Positions 63,093 through 64,000 of a stretch of 64,000 bases of DNA are shown piece by piece. The DNA comes from Vulcanimicrobiota bacterium (GTDB lineage Bacteria; Vulcanimicrobiota; Vulcanimicrobiia; Eremiobacterales; Eremiobacteraceae). The stretch covers positions 16,074 through 80,073 of the forward strand of contig JABCYQ010000013.1 in the NCBI GenBank assembly GCA_013290125.1, written 5' to 3'. Below the pieces are notes generated by a model that saw only the letters and a program-made list of their open reading frames with translations, did no database searches and was not told the origin of the DNA. Each line of letters starts with the position of its first letter. Positions within the stretch are counted from its first letter, which is position 1. Position numbers and translations under genes: made by a program.

Positions 63093-64000
63093 TTGAAGCG
63101 TCACGTTTCCGCGTGTATTTACACGGCAGTCTTCGTATGTGCGGCGGTGATTTCCGCGTGCGGCGGTGGCGGAGGTGTGATTCCTTCGGTTCCCTCCACA
63201 AAATCGCACGCGAAGCCGATGTCGGTCTCGACGGGAACAAGCGCCTCGCTAGACGTCGCGATCACCATCGACGCCGTCGCGTCACCGAGCCCAACACCCA
63301 CGCCGGCCAGCGCGTCGAAGACGACTCCGTCTTCGCATCGCGCGCGATTCCACCAGTCGGCGTCATCTGCGAATCTCTTGCTTTTCCTTTCGTTTGGCAA
63401 CGAGAGCTTCAACGTGCGCCTCTCGCCTGACGCATCCGGCTGCGGCACACTCAATCGCGGACAAGTCGTCGACTGCACGACAGTTGTGTCTGTTGGCCAG
63501 ACAAAGCTCGCCGGCAAAGCCGTGCTCGCGATCGCTTCGGGGAAGACGTTCCGCCCGCTTCGGACGTCGCGATTCTCGGTTTCGGCCACGTCGAACGGGC
63601 CGACGAACGTCGTCATCGCGATCGATCGCGCGACGGCGAAGATCAGCGTGACGTTTGGCGGCCCGCTTCCAGGTCCGCTCGATACGCCGTCGCCTGGCCC
63701 AACGGATACTCCGTCTCCTGGCCCGACGGATACGCCGTCGGGGAGTCCGACCGATACTCCGTCGCCGGGTCCCACGGACACGCCTTCGCCGGGTCCAACA
63801 GATACGCCGTCGCCGGCTCCATCTTCCTCAGCGACAGATACTCCGTCACCGACGCCATCCGCTTCAGCGACAGACACACCGTCCCCAACTCCGAGCCCGT
63901 CGCCGACAGATACGCCATCGCCGACGCCGTCGCCGACTGATACCCCGTCGCCGCCACCGACACCGACGCCGTCGCCGCCTCCAACCCCGACACCGCCGCC
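63093..64000 (+). CDS. Lipoprotein with Pro/Thr/Ser-rich repeats (3' end cut by window edge)
   Basis: Open from a TTG at 63093 to the edge (302 codons). A lipoprotein signal ([14 protein letters not shown]) puts the lipid-modified Cys near residue 23, followed by Gly5. Residues about 30-190 form a beta-rich domain ([37 protein letters not shown]). From residue 190 onward it is a repeat tract of [20 protein letters not shown] units, as in surface linkers and cell-wall stalks. The tail beyond the edge is unknown. The TTG has no strong ribosome-binding site. An open frame on the opposite strand is only the mirror of the repeat. Confidence 0.75.
   Translation, partial: MKRHVSACIYTAVFVCAAVISACGGGGGVIPSVPSTKSHAKPMSVSTGTSASLDVAITIDAVASPSPTPTPASASKTTPSSHRARFHQSASSANLLLFLSFGNESFNVRLSPDASGCGTLNRGQVVDCTTVVSVGQTKLAGKAVLAIASGKTFRPLRTSRFSVSATSNGPTNVVIAIDRATAKISVTFGGPLPGPLDTPSPGPTDTPSPGPTDTPSGSPTDTPSPGPTDTPSPGPTDTPSPAPSSSATDTPSPTPSASATDTPSPTPSPSPTDTPSPTPSPTDTPSPPPTPTPSPPPTPTPP

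Noticed and set aside
63119..63877. A minus-strand frame rich in [11 protein letters not shown] repeats
   Set aside because: It is the reverse complement of the Pro/Thr/Ser repeat tract. The plus-strand frame has a lipobox and a folded domain before the repeat, so it is the real gene.

Overview
The window is GC-rich, gene-dense chromosomal DNA from a diderm bacterium. Evidence for an outer membrane includes a TonB-dependent receptor, a DUF5916-type barrel, a BepA-like M48 protease and several lipoproteins. The gene set, the many GTG/TTG starts and the abundant short palindromes would fit an uncultured soil lineage such as Candidatus Eremiobacterota (WPS-2). That placement is an impression, not a measurement. 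I see no insertion sequence, prophage, integrase or CRISPR array. The first gene (DUF2339) and the last (a Pro/Thr/Ser-rich lipoprotein) are cut by the window edges.

Layout. 1-11.3 kb, minus strand: a DUF2339 membrane protein, then a tight operon of RND transporter, MFS-acyltransferase fusion and TonB-dependent receptor. 11.4-13.9 kb: aldo/keto reductase and PLP decarboxylase. 14.0-16.2 kb: a manganese-type DtxR-family repressor, an NRAMP transporter and an overlapping 45-residue membrane protein. 16.2-24.6 kb: an atypical SDR, a PAS/GAF/GGDEF/EAL protein, a Tat-exported multicopper oxidase, an S53 peptidase and small genes. 24.6-32.6 kb: a cyclase/NB-ARC/TPR regulator, a VOC protein, secreted proteins including a Kelch lipoprotein, and a PDZ-membrane-GAF protein. 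33.5 kb: initiator tRNA. 33.6-40.2 kb: adenosine deaminase, envelope lipoproteins, a secreted propeller (with a decayed copy nearby) and the DUF5916 barrel. 40.5-44.6 kb: LuxR-type ATPase regulator, HD protein and MGMT.

44.6-47.3 kb carries the most striking unit: a DtxR-type iron regulator preceded by a perfect DtxR-like palindrome and followed, 4 bases later, by a single polypeptide joining an exported multicopper oxidase to a complete ZIP metal transporter. 47.8-53.7 kb: acetyl-CoA synthetase, amidase with a small exported partner, and an M48 peptidase. 53.7-55.6 kb: consensus promoter, M-box magnesium riboswitch, terminator, a 38-residue ORF and an NRAMP-related transporter with altered metal-site motifs, probably a magnesium importer. 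55.7-64 kb: MFS permease, a CxxC small protein, GH125 mannosidase, cobalamin adenosyltransferase, tandem DUF5069 genes, the kbl-tdh threonine-degradation pair and the truncated lipoprotein.

The recurring theme is metal homeostasis. Three metal-uptake units each appear to have their own control: MntR-like (Mn), DtxR-like (Fe) and M-box (Mg). Two palindromic repeat families are scattered through the intergenic regions, and one copy lies inside a coding sequence.
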